A stretch of 64,000 bases of DNA, from the NCBI GenBank assembly GCA_900469445.1, contig UBXM01000010.1:62001-126000 (forward strand), written 5' to 3'. This DNA comes from Hyphomicrobiales bacterium. GTDB taxonomy: Bacteria > Pseudomonadota > Alphaproteobacteria > Rhizobiales > Rhizobiaceae. The notes below the pieces were generated by a model, which ran no database searches, was not told where the DNA came from, and saw nothing but the letters and a program-made list of their open reading frames with translations. Below are positions 27,825 to 38,909 of the stretch, piece by piece. Made by a program: the position numbers and the translations under genes. The stretch's first letter is position 1; every line of letters starts with the position of its first letter.

Positions 27825-28726
27825 GGCCCATGCCCGGCGCGTCCGGCATGGCGCTGCAAGGCCATTCCGAAGGCCGCCTGGCTATCATCGCAGGCCGGGG
27901 GCTGCTGCCGCTTCATCTGGCGCAGGCCGCAAGGGATGCAGGGGAAAATCCCTTCATCGTCGCGCTGAAGGATGAAGCCGATCATCGGTTCGACGAATTC
28001 GAGACGATATCCGTCGGCGTGGGCAATCTTGCCGCGATCGAAAAAGCTTTTCGCGAATTGAAAATAGGGCGTGTCGTCATGTCCGGGGGCGTCGCAAGGC
28101 GGCCGGAATGGCGCGATATCCGGCCGACTTTCAAGACCGTTCTCAAGATGCCGTCGGTCGTTCGCACGCTGATGTCACGCGGTGATGACACGGTCCTGCA
28201 GATGGTGATCAAGCTTATCGAGGCCATGGGGTGCGCGGTCATCGGCGCTCACGAGATTGCCCCAGGCCTGCTCGCAAAATTGGGGCCGTTGGGACAAGTT
28301 TCTCCGACCGGTGATGACCTGCGTGACATTGCAAGAGCAACCGAGGCCGCATTGGCACTCGGCCAGCTGGATATCGGGCAGGGCGCGGTTTCCGTCGGTG
28401 GTCGCGTTGTTGCCATGGAAGGTGTCGAGGGGACCGATGCAATGCTTCAGCGCGTTGCGGATCTGCGTGAGTCCGGACGGATTTCGGCACGGCGTCGTGG
28501 CGTGCTGGCGAAGCTCTGCAAGCCGCAGCAGGATATGCGCGCCGACCTGCCGACGATCGGTCCCTCTACTGTCGAAAATGCAGCGCGGGCAGGGCTTGCC
28601 GGGATTGCTGTCGAAGCGGGAAGGGCGCTTGTGCTCGAGGAACAGGCGATGATCGCGGCGGCAGATGCCGCCGGCATTTTCGTCTGCGGGATCGAGCCGA
28701 CCCTGGAAAATGGAGGGCTTCAATGA
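27821..28726 (+). CDS. lpxI: UDP-2,3-diacylglucosamine pyrophosphatase LpxI
   Basis: Hydrolyses UDP-2,3-diacylglucosamine to lipid X in alphaproteobacteria, replacing the LpxH of gammaproteobacteria. The 301-residue protein shows the N-terminal domain start [19 protein letters not shown] and the C-terminal DUF1009 stretches [20 protein letters not shown] and [17 protein letters not shown] use the ATG at 27821, which overlaps the lpxA stop; an ATG at 27830 is possible. Lies between lpxA and lpxB as in Caulobacter and rhizobia. Confidence 0.95.
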   Translation: MRPMPGASGMALQGHSEGRLAIIAGRGLLPLHLAQAARDAGENPFIVALKDEADHRFDEFETISVGVGNLAAIEKAFRELKIGRVVMSGGVARRPEWRDIRPTFKTVLKMPSVVRTLMSRGDDTVLQMVIKLIEAMGCAVIGAHEIAPGLLAKLGPLGQVSPTGDDLRDIARATEAALALGQLDIGQGAVSVGGRVVAMEGVEGTDAMLQRVADLRESGRISARRRGVLAKLCKPQQDMRADLPTIGPSTVENAARAGLAGIAVEAGRALVLEEQAMIAAADAAGIFVCGIEPTLENGGLQ

Positions 28727-29886
28727 GCCGTAGCCTGAAGGTGGCTGTTGTAGCAGGTGAGGTGTCGGGGGATCTTCTCGGCGGCGATCTGATCGCGGCT
28801 CTGAAGGCTGCTCATGACGGACCGGTCGAGTTGATCGGAGTGGGCGGGGACGCGCTGACGGCGCAGGGACTGCATTCGCTCTTCGACTTTTCCGAACTGT
28901 CGATCATGGGGCTGACGCAGGTCCTGTCACGGCTACCGAGCCTGATCAAGCGCATCAATCAGACAGCAAGCGCGATCATCGCGGCGCGGCCCGATGTCCT
29001 TATCATCATCGACAGCCCCGATTTTACGCATCGTGTGGCGAAGAAGGTAAGGGCGGCGCTGCCCCGGCTGCCGATCGTCAACTATGTCTGCCCGAGCGTA
29101 TGGGCGTGGAAAGAATACCGGGCCAAGGCGATGCTCGCCTATGTGGATCGCGTACTTGCGGTTCTGCCGTTCGAGCCCGAAGCGATGAAAAGGCTTGCAG
29201 GGCCGGAGACGGTTTTCGTCGGTCATCGCCTGACCAACGATCCGGACCTTTTGCGCGTAAGGAGCCTGCGCGCGGAGCGCCCGATCAGGTCTGTCGGTGA
29301 GGAGAAGACGATTTTGCTTCTGCCTGGCTCCCGATCGGCCGAGATAAAGAGCCTTTTGCCGGTATTCGGCGAGGCCGCCAGGGAGTTTTCACAGCGCAAC
29401 GGAAAGACACGTTTCCTGTTGCCGACAGTAACCCGGCGTGAAGCCCTGGTGCGGGAAATGGCGGCCAAGCTTCCTATTCCTGTCGAGGTGACTGTGGGAG
29501 CCGAGGAAAAATGGAAAGCCTTTGCTGAGGCCGACGCTGCGCTGGCTGCTTCAGGTACCGTCATCCTCGAACTCGGCCTTGCCACCGTGCCGGTCGTTTC
29601 CGCCTATAAGACGGATTGGCTGATCAAGCTGCTTGCCGGTCGCATCAAGATCTGGACCGGCGCATTGCCGAACCTGATCGCCGACTATGCCGTCGTGCCC
29701 GAATATATCAACGAGGTGGTTCGTCCGGGTAGTCTGTGCCGATGGGCCGAGAGACTTTCCAATGACACGACGCAGCGCCGTGCGATGCTCGAGGGATACG
29801 ATGTTGCCTGGCAACGTCTGCAGGTTCCTGTTCCGCCGGGTGAGGCGGCAGCAGGCGCCGTACTCGATCTTCTCAAGCGCTCGTAA
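28723..29886 (+). CDS. lpxB: Lipid-A-disaccharide synthase
   Basis: GT19 glycosyltransferase of 387 residues that joins lipid X with UDP-2,3-diacylglucosamine. Diagnostic parts are VVAGEVSGDLLGG at the N-terminus, PDFTHRVAKKVR, VCPSVWAWKEYRAKAM and the C-terminal nucleotide-binding LAASGTVILELGLATVPVV. The start overlaps lpxI by four bases. Last gene of the superoperon, followed by a terminator. Confidence 0.97.
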   Translation: MSRSLKVAVVAGEVSGDLLGGDLIAALKAAHDGPVELIGVGGDALTAQGLHSLFDFSELSIMGLTQVLSRLPSLIKRINQTASAIIAARPDVLIIIDSPDFTHRVAKKVRAALPRLPIVNYVCPSVWAWKEYRAKAMLAYVDRVLAVLPFEPEAMKRLAGPETVFVGHRLTNDPDLLRVRSLRAERPIRSVGEEKTILLLPGSRSAEIKSLLPVFGEAAREFSQRNGKTRFLLPTVTRREALVREMAAKLPIPVEVTVGAEEKWKAFAEADAALAASGTVILELGLATVPVVSAYKTDWLIKLLAGRIKIWTGALPNLIADYAVVPEYINEVVRPGSLCRWAERLSNDTTQRRAMLEGYDVAWQRLQVPVPPGEAAAGAVLDLLKRS

Positions 29887-29941
29887 GCAGCCGAACATCA
29901 CGCTGAGTGGGGGCCGTGTGCAGGCGGTCCAATCGAATAAG

Positions 29942-29973
29942 AAAAAACCCGGTCATCGCTGACCGGGTTTTTT
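29942..29973. terminator. Bidirectional terminator between lpxB and gltA
   Basis: A-run, stem CCCGGTCA / TGACCGGG, loop TCGC, then TTTTTT. Because both sides carry A/T runs (14-base pairing in total) it can end transcription from lpxB and from the convergent gltA. Confidence 0.93.
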
Positions 29974-29996
29974 GTTTTTCTGCGATTTTCTCAAGC

Positions 29997-31286
29997 TTAG
30001 CGCTTGGAAACCGGCACGTAGTCGCGCTTGGCTTCGCCCGTATAGAGCTGGCGCGGACGGCCGATGCGCTGCTGCGGATCTTCGATCATTTCGGCCCACT
30101 GGGCGATCCAGCCGACGGTGCGGGCGAGCGCGAAGAGAACGGTGAACATGGTGGTGGGGAAGCCCATCGCCTTCAGGGTGATGCCCGAATAGAAGTCGAT
30201 GTTCGGGTAGAGCTTCTTCTCGATGAAATATTCGTCCGTGAGGGCGATCTTTTCGAGTTCCATGGCAACCTGCAGGAGCGGATCGTCCTTGTGGCCAAGT
30301 TCGGCCAGAACCTCATGCGTGGTCTTCTGCATGATCTTGGCGCGCGGGTCGTAGTTCTTGTAGACGCGGTGACCAAAGCCCATCAGACGGAACGGGTCGT
30401 TCTTGTCCTTGGCGCGGGCGATATATTCCGGGATCTTGTCGACGGAGCCGATTTCCTGAAGCATGTTGAGCGCTGCTTCGTTGGCGCCGCCATGAGCCGG
30501 GCCCCAGAGGCAGGCGATGCCTGCTGCGATACAGGCAAACGGGTTTGCGCCCGAGGAACCGGCAAGGCGCACGGTCGAGGTCGAAGCGTTCTGCTCGTGG
30601 TCGGCATGCAGGATGAAGATACGATCCATGGCGCGGGCCAGAACCGGGTTCACCTTGTAGTCTTCACACGGAACGGCAAAGCACATGCGCAGGAAGTTTG
30701 ACGCATAGTCGAGGTTGTTCTGCGGATACACGAAGGGCTGGCCGATATGGTACTTGTAGGCCATCGCAGCGATCGTCGGCATCTTTGCGATCATACGCAG
30801 CGAAGCGACCATGCGCTGGTGCGGATCGGTGATGTCAGTCGAGTCATGATAGAAGGCGGAAAGCGCGCCAACGCAGCCGCACATGACGGCCATCGGATGC
30901 GCGTCGCGACGGAAGCCGGTGAAGAAGCGGCTCATCTGCTCATGGACCATCGTGTGGTTCGTGACGCGATGATCAAAGTCTTTCTTCTGCGCAGCCGTCG
31001 GCAGTTCCCCGTAGAGAAGCAGATAGCAGGTCTCGAGGAAATCGCCCTGTTCGGCCAGCTGTTCAATCGGGTAGCCGCGATGAAGAAGCACGCCTTCGTC
31101 GCCGTCGATATAGGTGATTTTCGATTCACACGAAGCGGTCGAGGTAAACCCCGGGTCGTAGGTGAAGGCTCCGGTGTGCTTGTAGAGCGCTCCGATATCG
31201 ATGACGTCAGGACCGATCGTTCCGGACTTGACCGACAGGTCGACCTTCTTGTCTCCGAGAGCGAGAGTTGCGCTTGTTTCCGTCAT
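29997..31286 (-). CDS. gltA: Citrate synthase
   Basis: Condenses acetyl-CoA and oxaloacetate; 429 residues, the usual length for the hexameric, NADH-sensitive bacterial type. Active-site parts are seen in [13 protein letters not shown] and [15 protein letters not shown], and the N-terminal beta-rich part ([15 protein letters not shown]) belongs to the long type. The ATG at 31286 has GGAGG upstream. Convergent with lpxB, divergent from comEC. Confidence 0.97.
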   Translation of the reverse strand: MTETSATLALGDKKVDLSVKSGTIGPDVIDIGALYKHTGAFTYDPGFTSTASCESKITYIDGDEGVLLHRGYPIEQLAEQGDFLETCYLLLYGELPTAAQKKDFDHRVTNHTMVHEQMSRFFTGFRRDAHPMAVMCGCVGALSAFYHDSTDITDPHQRMVASLRMIAKMPTIAAMAYKYHIGQPFVYPQNNLDYASNFLRMCFAVPCEDYKVNPVLARAMDRIFILHADHEQNASTSTVRLAGSSGANPFACIAAGIACLWGPAHGGANEAALNMLQEIGSVDKIPEYIARAKDKNDPFRLMGFGHRVYKNYDPRAKIMQKTTHEVLAELGHKDDPLLQVAMELEKIALTDEYFIEKKLYPNIDFYSGITLKAMGFPTTMFTVLFALARTVGWIAQWAEMIEDPQQRIGRPRQLYTGEAKRDYVPVSKR

Positions 31287-31353
31287 TCTGATCCTCCAAC
31301 CGGTTGGCGGCATGACGCCTCAAAAGCGCCATAAGCATTAAGCGTTCCACGTT

Positions 31354-31382
31354 TAGCTATATGATCCTTTAGCGTATGCCAA
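31354..31382 (-). promoter_or_regulatory. Candidate promoter of gltA
   Basis: On the minus strand, TTGGCA (31382-31377) and TAGCTA (31359-31354) are 17 bases apart, about 70 bases upstream of the gltA start. Confidence 0.5.
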
Positions 31383-31478
31383 GCTGTTCTGACGGCAAAT
31401 TGTGCAGCGCGGCACGATAATGGGCACCGCCATTTACGACGGTAGCCAACCCATTGTTGCAATCCGAAATCGGGCCTT

Positions 31479-31510
31479 TGACGCAAACCTTGCTGCGTCA
31501 GGTTGACGCA
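31479..31510. repeat. Three TGACGCA elements in the gltA-comEC divergent region
   Basis: TGACGCA at 31479-31485, its inverse TGCGTCA at 31494-31500, and a further TGACGCA at 31504-31510. The first two form an inverted repeat with eight bases between. The group lies about 100 bases upstream of the candidate gltA promoter and 50 bases before comEC. It looks like an operator, but I cannot name its protein. Confidence 0.55.
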
Positions 31511-31560
31511 CACAAAAAGAACGCTCAGGTTGTATTTTCTGGTCGGGGCGGGCTGGTTCG

Positions 31561-34125
31561 ATGCGGTCGGAAGGTTTCGATAAGATAGATACCAAAACCT
31601 TGAATTGGCGCATGGATATCGGCGCCGAGACGGTTGATCATGCCCTTTCTGAACCCATCGGAGCGATCACCGAACCGGCGATCAATCGCCGGGCGACAGC
31701 AGCAACGCCTGCGAGCCGACGGTCGCTTGCTGTTTCATCACTCGGGGCGAAAAGGTTCGTTTCCGCCGCGATTGAAGAAGAGCGCAATCATGGGCACGGC
31801 TTCCTGTTCGTGCCGGTTTCGGTTGGTGCCGGTTCGGCAATCTGGTTTCTGGGTCTTGTCACCCCATCGCTCTGGATCTCCATCCCCGTCTGTATCGCGT
31901 TCGCGCTGGCAGCCTTGTTGGTGAGGCATGGTTGGACGTGTGTGGTTCTCACATTTGCGTGTCTGGTCTTTGGCGGCATGGCGCTTGCCGGGATGGAGAC
32001 GTGGCGCCAATCGACAGTCATTCTCGATTCGCCGGTCACAACCGACGTAAAAGGCGTGGTCGAGCGCAGCGAGGCGGCTGGCCCCGGCCGCCTGCGCTAT
32101 ATCGTTGCCATCCGACAGACTGAAAATCCGACGCTGCGCCGTCCGCCGGCCAGGGTGTCGCTGCTGGCAAGGGCGCAGCATGAGCCTTTCGAAAACGGCG
32201 CCGCCATCTCGGGGCGTGCGAGACTGTCTCCACCTTCGGGGCCGGCATTGCCGGGGCTGCATGACTTTGCTTTCTCATCCTATTTCGACGGCATAGGCGC
32301 GGTGGGGTATTTCTACAGGGCTCCGCAGCGGAACGGGAATTTCGGCGCAGACGCGGATGCCGGCTGGTTGGACCATGCTTTGCGTTGGCTTTTCGAATTG
32401 CGCCGACAGGTCGGCAACCGCATCCGCGAAACGGCCCCCGGGGATGCCGGCGCCTTTGCCGCTGCGATTGTCACCGATGAGAGACGGGCGATATCCGGCG
32501 AAACGGTGGAGGCGCTACGGATCTCGGGACTTGCCCACATCGTCGCGATTTCAGGATTGAATATGGCGCTGGCCGCCGGGATTTTCTTCGTCGGATTGCG
32601 GAGCGCATTTGCGCTTTTTCCCGGATTTGCGCAGGCCTTGCCGGTCAAGAAGATCGCCGCCGGTGGAGCGCTTGCCATGGTCACCGCCTATTACCTGATC
32701 TCCGGTTTCGGCGTATCCGCCCAGCGAGCCTATATCATGATGGCCGTGATGCTCGTCGCCGTGCTTCTGGACAGGCCTTCGATCAGTTTGCGTAATGTCG
32801 CTCTGTCCGCGCTGATCATACTTGTCTGGACGCCTTCGGAAATTCTCGGGCCGAGTTTTCAGATGTCATTTGCCGCAACGGTCGCGCTTGTGGCCGGGTA
32901 TGCTGCCTGGTCGCGGCGCGCTCAATCGAAAGAGCGGGAGCCTTTCCCTCTTCGTCACCCTATCGTGACATGGGCAGCATCCGGATGGCACTTCATCGCC
33001 GGAATCGTCGCTACCTCGTTGATCGGCAGTCTTGCCACGATGATGTTCTCGGTCGAGCATTTCCACCGCATCGCGACCTACGGACTTGCCGCAAACCTCG
33101 CGGCCATGCCGATCATCAGCTTCCTTGTGATGCCGGCGGGTCTTGTCGCCATGCTGCTCATGCCCTTCGGACTTGATGGCCCCTTCATCGGGATCATGGC
33201 CAAAAGCCTCGAATGGGTTATCGCCATCGCCAAACATGTGGCGGGATGGGGAGGGGATGTCATCGTTGGACAACAGCATCCGTGGTTTCTGCCGTTCGGC
33301 ATCTGCGGCTTCCTGTTGCTGACGCTGCTGCGGACGCGGCTTCGATATCTTGGCGTGCCGTTTCTGGCTGTTGCGGCCATCCTGTTCTGGATGGGCTTTC
33401 CGCACCCCCTTTCCAGCCTTCTCATTGCTGAAGACGGAAATCTCGTCGCCTATCGAACCGCTGATGTTGTTATGGCCAACAGAAAGCGCCCCTCGGAATT
33501 CATCTTCAGGCAATGGGCGCATGCACGGCAGTTGCCGAAACTTAAGGCGCCCGATGTTTCGAACGGTTCCGCAAAAGGGATGCACACGGTCCCCTCAGGT
33601 GAAAGACTGGCGGAGGCGGTGCTCGCTGATGCGCGGAGGCTTATGCGGCAAGCGGGAAGAGAGGTGTTCTCCTGTCAGGCCAAGGCATGGTGTGTACTGA
33701 TGCCACCGGAAGGTGTCCTGATCGCCGTCGTCGAGGATGGCCGTTATACCGGGGCGGCTTGCGATATTGCCGATCTGGTTATCGCGCCCCGGGCGCGTTT
33801 TGATCATTGCCGGTCGGGCACCCCGATGCTGAATGGCGCAAACTTGCGCAAGGCCGGTTCGATCGAAATCGACTTTTCCGGATCAGTGAAGGCCGACGAT
33901 TGGAATATCAGGAGTGCAATTGTTGGTGCGGTCCGACCCTGGAGCGTCCATCGCCAATATGATTGGCGACGCGACGTCTACGACCCGCATCTTCCGGCAT
34001 GGCTGCAACGGCAGAAAAATCCCACCAAACCGGACGCAGATCTTGCTGTTTCAGATCAGGGTGATCCCCTGACGTCGCCGACGGATGCCGGAGACCATTT
34101 CGGTGTCAGTGATAACGGCGAATGA
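31561..34125 (+). CDS. comEC: ComEC/Rec2 family competence protein
   Basis: Polytopic membrane protein of 854 residues related to the DNA-uptake channel ComEC. It has membrane segments near the N-terminus ([34 protein letters not shown]) followed by a soluble DUF4131-type domain, then the competence domain with the signature [17 protein letters not shown] and ten or so further hydrophobic segments up to about residue 630. The final 220 residues do not show the HxHxDH metal site of the metallo-beta-lactamase domain present in Bacillus ComEC. The start is uncertain; a Met at codon 18 is an alternative. Overlaps lexA by 20 bases at the 3' ends. Confidence 0.85.
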   Translation: MRSEGFDKIDTKTLNWRMDIGAETVDHALSEPIGAITEPAINRRATAATPASRRSLAVSSLGAKRFVSAAIEEERNHGHGFLFVPVSVGAGSAIWFLGLVTPSLWISIPVCIAFALAALLVRHGWTCVVLTFACLVFGGMALAGMETWRQSTVILDSPVTTDVKGVVERSEAAGPGRLRYIVAIRQTENPTLRRPPARVSLLARAQHEPFENGAAISGRARLSPPSGPALPGLHDFAFSSYFDGIGAVGYFYRAPQRNGNFGADADAGWLDHALRWLFELRRQVGNRIRETAPGDAGAFAAAIVTDERRAISGETVEALRISGLAHIVAISGLNMALAAGIFFVGLRSAFALFPGFAQALPVKKIAAGGALAMVTAYYLISGFGVSAQRAYIMMAVMLVAVLLDRPSISLRNVALSALIILVWTPSEILGPSFQMSFAATVALVAGYAAWSRRAQSKEREPFPLRHPIVTWAASGWHFIAGIVATSLIGSLATMMFSVEHFHRIATYGLAANLAAMPIISFLVMPAGLVAMLLMPFGLDGPFIGIMAKSLEWVIAIAKHVAGWGGDVIVGQQHPWFLPFGICGFLLLTLLRTRLRYLGVPFLAVAAILFWMGFPHPLSSLLIAEDGNLVAYRTADVVMANRKRPSEFIFRQWAHARQLPKLKAPDVSNGSAKGMHTVPSGERLAEAVLADARRLMRQAGREVFSCQAKAWCVLMPPEGVLIAVVEDGRYTGAACDIADLVIAPRARFDHCRSGTPMLNGANLRKAGSIEIDFSGSVKADDWNIRSAIVGAVRPWSVHRQYDWRRDVYDPHLPAWLQRQKNPTKPDADLAVSDQGDPLTSPTDAGDHFGVSDNGE

Positions 34126-34819
34126 GCCCGACGAGCTTGCCTTGAACCTTGACGCGATCCGGCGGGAAAATCCGGGTTTCGTAAGCCGGGTTGGCTGCTT
34201 CGAGCGCAATCGACCCGCCCTTGCGACGGAAGCGTTTCAAGGTCGCTTCTTCATCATCGACCAGCGCCACGACGATATCGCCCGGATTGGCGGTCGTGCC
34301 GTTGCGAATGATGACGGTGTCGCCATCCAGAATTCCGGCTTCGATCATCGAGTCGCCCTTGACCTCCAGCGCGTAATGTTCGCCGGAGCCCAGCATCTCG
34401 ACAGGGACGGAAATGTCGTGGGTGTTGTTCTGGATTGCCGAGATCGGCACACCGGCCGCGATTCGCCCCATCACCGGCACACTGGCCGAAGCGCTGTCAT
34501 TGGCGGAAACTGGCGGGGCGGCAGGCGTTGCCGGCTTCTTGCCGAGGCTGCCTTCAATGACGCTTGGCGAAAAGCCGCGTTTCGGCTGCAGCGTCGGCAC
34601 ATAGGCTTCCGGTAGCTTGATCACTTCGAGTGCGCGTGCTCGGTTGGGAAGGCGACGAATGAAACCGCGCTCTTCAAGCGCGGTGATCAGCCGGTGGATG
34701 CCGGACTTCGATGCGAGGTCGAGAGCATCCTTCATTTCATCGAAAGAAGGTGGAACGCCGGACTCCTTCATCCGCTCGTGGATGAACAAAAGCAGTTCCT
34801 GTTGCTTGCGAGTCAGCAT
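34106..34819 (-). CDS. lexA: SOS response repressor LexA
   Basis: Transcriptional repressor of the SOS regulon, 237 residues. The N-terminal winged helix covers residues 1-65 ([20 protein letters not shown], then [17 protein letters not shown]). The self-cleavage site is A122-G123 in GRIAAGVP, with catalytic S157 in GDSMIEAG and K195 in EATLKRF. A rhizobial-type insertion rich in Ala/Pro/Ser separates the domains. A LexA box lies 49 bases upstream of its start, showing autoregulation. Overlaps the 3' end of comEC by 20 bases. Confidence 0.97.
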   Translation of the reverse strand: MLTRKQQELLLFIHERMKESGVPPSFDEMKDALDLASKSGIHRLITALEERGFIRRLPNRARALEVIKLPEAYVPTLQPKRGFSPSVIEGSLGKKPATPAAPPVSANDSASASVPVMGRIAAGVPISAIQNNTHDISVPVEMLGSGEHYALEVKGDSMIEAGILDGDTVIIRNGTTANPGDIVVALVDDEEATLKRFRRKGGSIALEAANPAYETRIFPPDRVKVQGKLVGLIRRYH

Positions 34820-34867
34820 GTGCGGCGCACCTTCAGATTTGAAACAAATGCAGAACGAACACTATAT

Positions 34868-34882
34868 GTTCCATATGTGTTC
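34868..34882 (-). promoter_or_regulatory. LexA-binding site (SOS box) upstream of lexA
   Basis: Read toward lexA the sequence is GAAC-N7-GAAC (GTTC at 34868-34871 and 34879-34882 on the plus strand), the direct-repeat SOS box of alphaproteobacteria. A partly overlapping GAAC-N7-GTTC (from 34857) flanks it. Position 49-63 bases before the lexA start fits autorepression. Confidence 0.85.
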
Positions 34883-35017
34883 TGCAAGCCCTTAAATTTT
34901 CGTGACAGTATGATCAGTTTCTTAGATGGCGAGGGACGTTCTCAGTCGAAATCTACTTGCGCTCCTCGGCGGTCTGCCCAATCTACGGCTAGCGGATCTG
35001 GAGTCTGGGGGACATGC

Positions 35018-35890
35018 GTGACTGCTAGGAAAATCGATCATCTCGTTCTGCCTGTCGGAAATCTCGTCAGGGCACGCGAGCGTCTGTCGTTGCTTGGGTT
35101 TACCGTCGCACCGGACGGGCTGCATCCGTTCGGCACGGCAAATGCCTGCGTCTTCCTCGAAGACGGAACCTATCTGGAGCCTCTCGCGGTTTCAGACAGG
35201 CGGAAGGCCGGTGCAGCGGCCAAGCGGGGCAATGTCTTTCTCGAGCGCGATCTGGCCTATCGCGGGCGCCGCGGTCGCGAGGGACTTTCTGCCATTGTGG
35301 TTGCCAGTGATGATGCGGCTGACGATCACGAGCACTACAAGGCTGTCGGCATCTCGGCTGGCGAGCCGTTGGAATTCGGTCGCGTCTTCAAGACGCCAGA
35401 TGGTGGTGAGGTCGAGGCGCGTTTCCGGCTTGCTTTCGCGGCGATGGACACTGCTGCTGACTTCTTCGCTTTCGCGTGTCAGCGGCTGGTGTCATTTCCT
35501 CAGAAGCTGGATGGTTTGCGTAGCCATGCCAATGCGGTCTCCGGCTTGAAGGAGATCGTTTTGGCGAGCAATGATCCTCATGCTTCGTCTCCTTTTTTGG
35601 AGGGCCTGTTAAGGGTGTCGGGCGAGGAGATCGATGGCAAGCTTGCATTTCAAGCGGAGGCGTTGCGTGTGCGCGTTCTCGACAAAGAGCAGATCGCGCA
35701 GGAATTTGGCCCTTCCGCCGAGCCTGTCGGCGAGGGGCTCACCGGCCATGCGGTGATCTTCCGCACCCTTGATCTGGCCGTGACAGAGATCATCCTTGCT
35801 GCTAATGACGTCGCATTCATTCGCCGGGATGGTCGCGTGCTCGTGTCGCCATCGCCCGGCCAGGGCGTTTTGTTCGGCTTCGAGGAATAG
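35018..35890 (+). CDS. VOC family protein (glyoxalase-like domain)
   Basis: Protein of 290 residues starting at a GTG (35018) with GGGGGA upstream; it begins VTARKIDHLVLPVGNLVRA, the first beta-alpha unit of a vicinal-oxygen-chelate fold, with a metal-ligand His in KIDHLVL. A second half-repeat (SGLKEIVLASNDPHASSPF and GHAVIFRTLDLAVTEI) follows. These proteins include dioxygenases and glyoxalases; the substrate here is unknown. It ends three bases before kdsA and is likely co-transcribed with it. Confidence 0.82.
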   Translation: MTARKIDHLVLPVGNLVRARERLSLLGFTVAPDGLHPFGTANACVFLEDGTYLEPLAVSDRRKAGAAAKRGNVFLERDLAYRGRRGREGLSAIVVASDDAADDHEHYKAVGISAGEPLEFGRVFKTPDGGEVEARFRLAFAAMDTAADFFAFACQRLVSFPQKLDGLRSHANAVSGLKEIVLASNDPHASSPFLEGLLRVSGEEIDGKLAFQAEALRVRVLDKEQIAQEFGPSAEPVGEGLTGHAVIFRTLDLAVTEIILAANDVAFIRRDGRVLVSPSPGQGVLFGFEE

Positions 35891-35893
35891 CAA

Positions 35894-36742
35894 ATGGCAG
35901 TCTCTCCCAATTCAGCAGTGTCGGTCGGCGAAGGCGACAAGAAGGTCGTGTTCTGCAATACGGATCGGCTTTCGCTGATCGCGGGGCCCTGCCAGATGGA
36001 AAGCCGTGATCATGCCTTCATGATCGCCGGTACGCTCAGCGAACTTTGCGGCAAGCTCGGCATCGGGCTGGTCTACAAGTCCTCCTACGACAAGGCCAAC
36101 CGCACGTCGATTTCCGGCAAGCGCGGCATCGGGCTTGAAAATGCGATGGAAATCTTTGCCGACCTGAAGAAGGAATTCGGCTTTCCGGTGCTGACCGACA
36201 TTCATACGGAAGAACAGTGCGCGCTTGTCGCGCCGACCGTCGATGTCCTGCAAATTCCGGCTTTCCTGTCGCGCCAGACGGATCTGCTTGTTGCTGCCGC
36301 CAAGACCGGCCGTGCGATCAACGTCAAGAAGGGCCAGTTCCTGGCGCCCTGGGACATGAAGAATGTCCAGGCCAAGCTGATCGAAAGCGGCAATCCGAAC
36401 GTGATGCTGTGTGAGCGCGGCGCGTCTTTCGGTTATAATACGCTGGTCTCCGACATGCGCTCGCTGCCGATCATGGCTTCGCTCGGCTCGCCCGTCGTGT
36501 TCGATGCCACGCATTCGGTGCAGCAGCCGGGCGGGCAGGGCGGTTCGACTGGTGGCCAGCGTGAATTCGTCGAAACGCTGGCGCGTGCGGCGGTTGCGGT
36601 CGGCATTGCCGGCCTGTTCGTAGAAACCCATGAGGATCCCGACAATGCGCCGTCGGACGGTCCGAACATGGTGCATCTGAAAGACATGCCGCGGCTTCTG
36701 GAAAAGCTGATGGCTTTCGATGCGGTGGCCAAGGCTGCCTGA
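35894..36742 (+). CDS. kdsA: 3-deoxy-8-phosphooctulonate synthase (KDO-8-P synthase)
   Basis: Condenses phosphoenolpyruvate with arabinose-5-phosphate to KDO-8-phosphate for the LPS core. The 282-residue TIM-barrel shows [14 protein letters not shown] near the N-terminus, [24 protein letters not shown] and [13 protein letters not shown], all family signatures. In many rhizobia kdsA lies near pyrG and eno; here the VOC gene precedes it and eno follows. Confidence 0.97.
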   Translation: MAVSPNSAVSVGEGDKKVVFCNTDRLSLIAGPCQMESRDHAFMIAGTLSELCGKLGIGLVYKSSYDKANRTSISGKRGIGLENAMEIFADLKKEFGFPVLTDIHTEEQCALVAPTVDVLQIPAFLSRQTDLLVAAAKTGRAINVKKGQFLAPWDMKNVQAKLIESGNPNVMLCERGASFGYNTLVSDMRSLPIMASLGSPVVFDATHSVQQPGGQGGSTGGQREFVETLARAAVAVGIAGLFVETHEDPDNAPSDGPNMVHLKDMPRLLEKLMAFDAVAKAA

Positions 36743-36830
36743 ACTTCAAAAAGCGCTTGAGCGTTGTCAAAGCGCAGAAAGCGTCCGCACTGTAATTGGC
36801 GTGTCATTGAACGTGATCCATTTTCAATGA

Positions 36831-38135
<1,305 letters not shown>

Positions 38136-38250
38136 GGAACAGTCGGCGGTGCCGACGAAACGATCCTGTTGATCGTTTTAAATGACATGCGCCCCGAGCC
38201 AAAGCGAAGCGCTGGTCATTGCTCCTGATGACTGAACAAAATTCGAAAAG

Positions 38251-38281
38251 AAAAGCCCGCGTTCAAAACGCGGGCTTTTTT
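38251..38281 (+). terminator. Rho-independent terminator after eno
   Basis: Stem AAAAGCCCGCG / CGCGGGCTTTT with a seven-base loop, followed by further Ts. It lies about 115 bases after the eno stop. Confidence 0.9.
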
Positions 38282-38399
38282 CGTATCGGCATGCTGCATC
38301 GCGGCGTGGGAAACGAAAGATTAAGCAAGTTCTGCGATTTTGAATCATTATCCTCAGGGACGGATGAGCTGCTCCCATAGCGTAGGCGTAAAGACAGGC

Positions 38400-38717
38400 A
38401 TGTGGACAAGACATCACAAACAACGAAAGTTTGGCCGTTTCATCCTGCCTGCAATCACTGTCGCCTTTCTTTGTTATTTCGGGTATCATTCGATCCACGG
38501 TGATCTCGGCCTTATCGCGACCGAGCAATTCGAAAAGCAGCGCGTGGCGCGCAGTGGCGAACTTGCGGCACTCACCACCAAGCGTGAAGCCCTGGAGCGT
38601 CAGGTTCATCTGATGAGTGATGGCTCGCTCGATAAAGACATGCTCGATGAAATTGCGCGTTATCAACTAAATGTCTCGCGCACGGACGAAATAGTCATAT
38701 TTAACAATTATTTCTGA
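38400..38717 (+). CDS. Septum formation initiator family protein (FtsB-like)
   Basis: Bitopic membrane protein of 105 residues: a short basic N-terminus (MWTRHHKQRKFGRF), one transmembrane helix (ILPAITVAFLCYFGYHSI), then a heptad-rich coiled coil (EQFEKQRVARSGELAALTTK onward) and a short C-terminal tail ending in IVIFNNYF. This is the DivIC/FtsB architecture, which links FtsL and FtsQ at the division site. The ATG at 38400 is chosen; one at 38364 would add an odd cysteine-containing stretch. The location between eno and pdhA is characteristic in alphaproteobacteria. Confidence 0.88.
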   Translation: MWTRHHKQRKFGRFILPAITVAFLCYFGYHSIHGDLGLIATEQFEKQRVARSGELAALTTKREALERQVHLMSDGSLDKDMLDEIARYQLNVSRTDEIVIFNNYF

Positions 38718-38748
38718 GTTAACCGAATTTCGGTTAACTGGTTTTTTT
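38717..38748 (+). terminator. Rho-independent terminator after the FtsB-like gene
   Basis: Stem AGTTAACCG / CGGTTAACT with loop AATTT, followed by GG and eight Ts. It begins at the last base of the FtsB-like stop codon. Confidence 0.9.
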
Positions 38749-38797
38749 TGATTTATTTCAGTGGCTTATACGGAATAAGAGCCATGCAAATATGTCA

Positions 38798-38826
38798 TTG
38801 CTGGGGCGCGTTTTCTTCCCTATGTT
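38798..38826 (+). promoter_or_regulatory. Candidate promoter of the pdh operon
   Basis: TTGCTG (38798-38803) and TATGTT (38821-38826) with a 17-base spacer, about 85 bases upstream of pdhA and just downstream of the preceding terminator. Confidence 0.5.
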
Positions 38827-38909
38827 AGCTGCAGAAACCTGAGTGGGTTGCGGCGTGCCTATCTTCGCCTCGATGCCGCTCTTTCAATGCAGCACATAGG
38901 GAGGGATCG

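Noticed and set aside
31370-31560. Possible small RNA in the gltA-comEC gap
   Set aside because: No terminator-like hairpin with a U-run follows a promoter-like site here.
38178-38666. Minus-strand 162-codon frame over the FtsB-like gene and the eno terminator
   Set aside because: It runs through a strong terminator and opposite an identified gene, with no recognisable domain.
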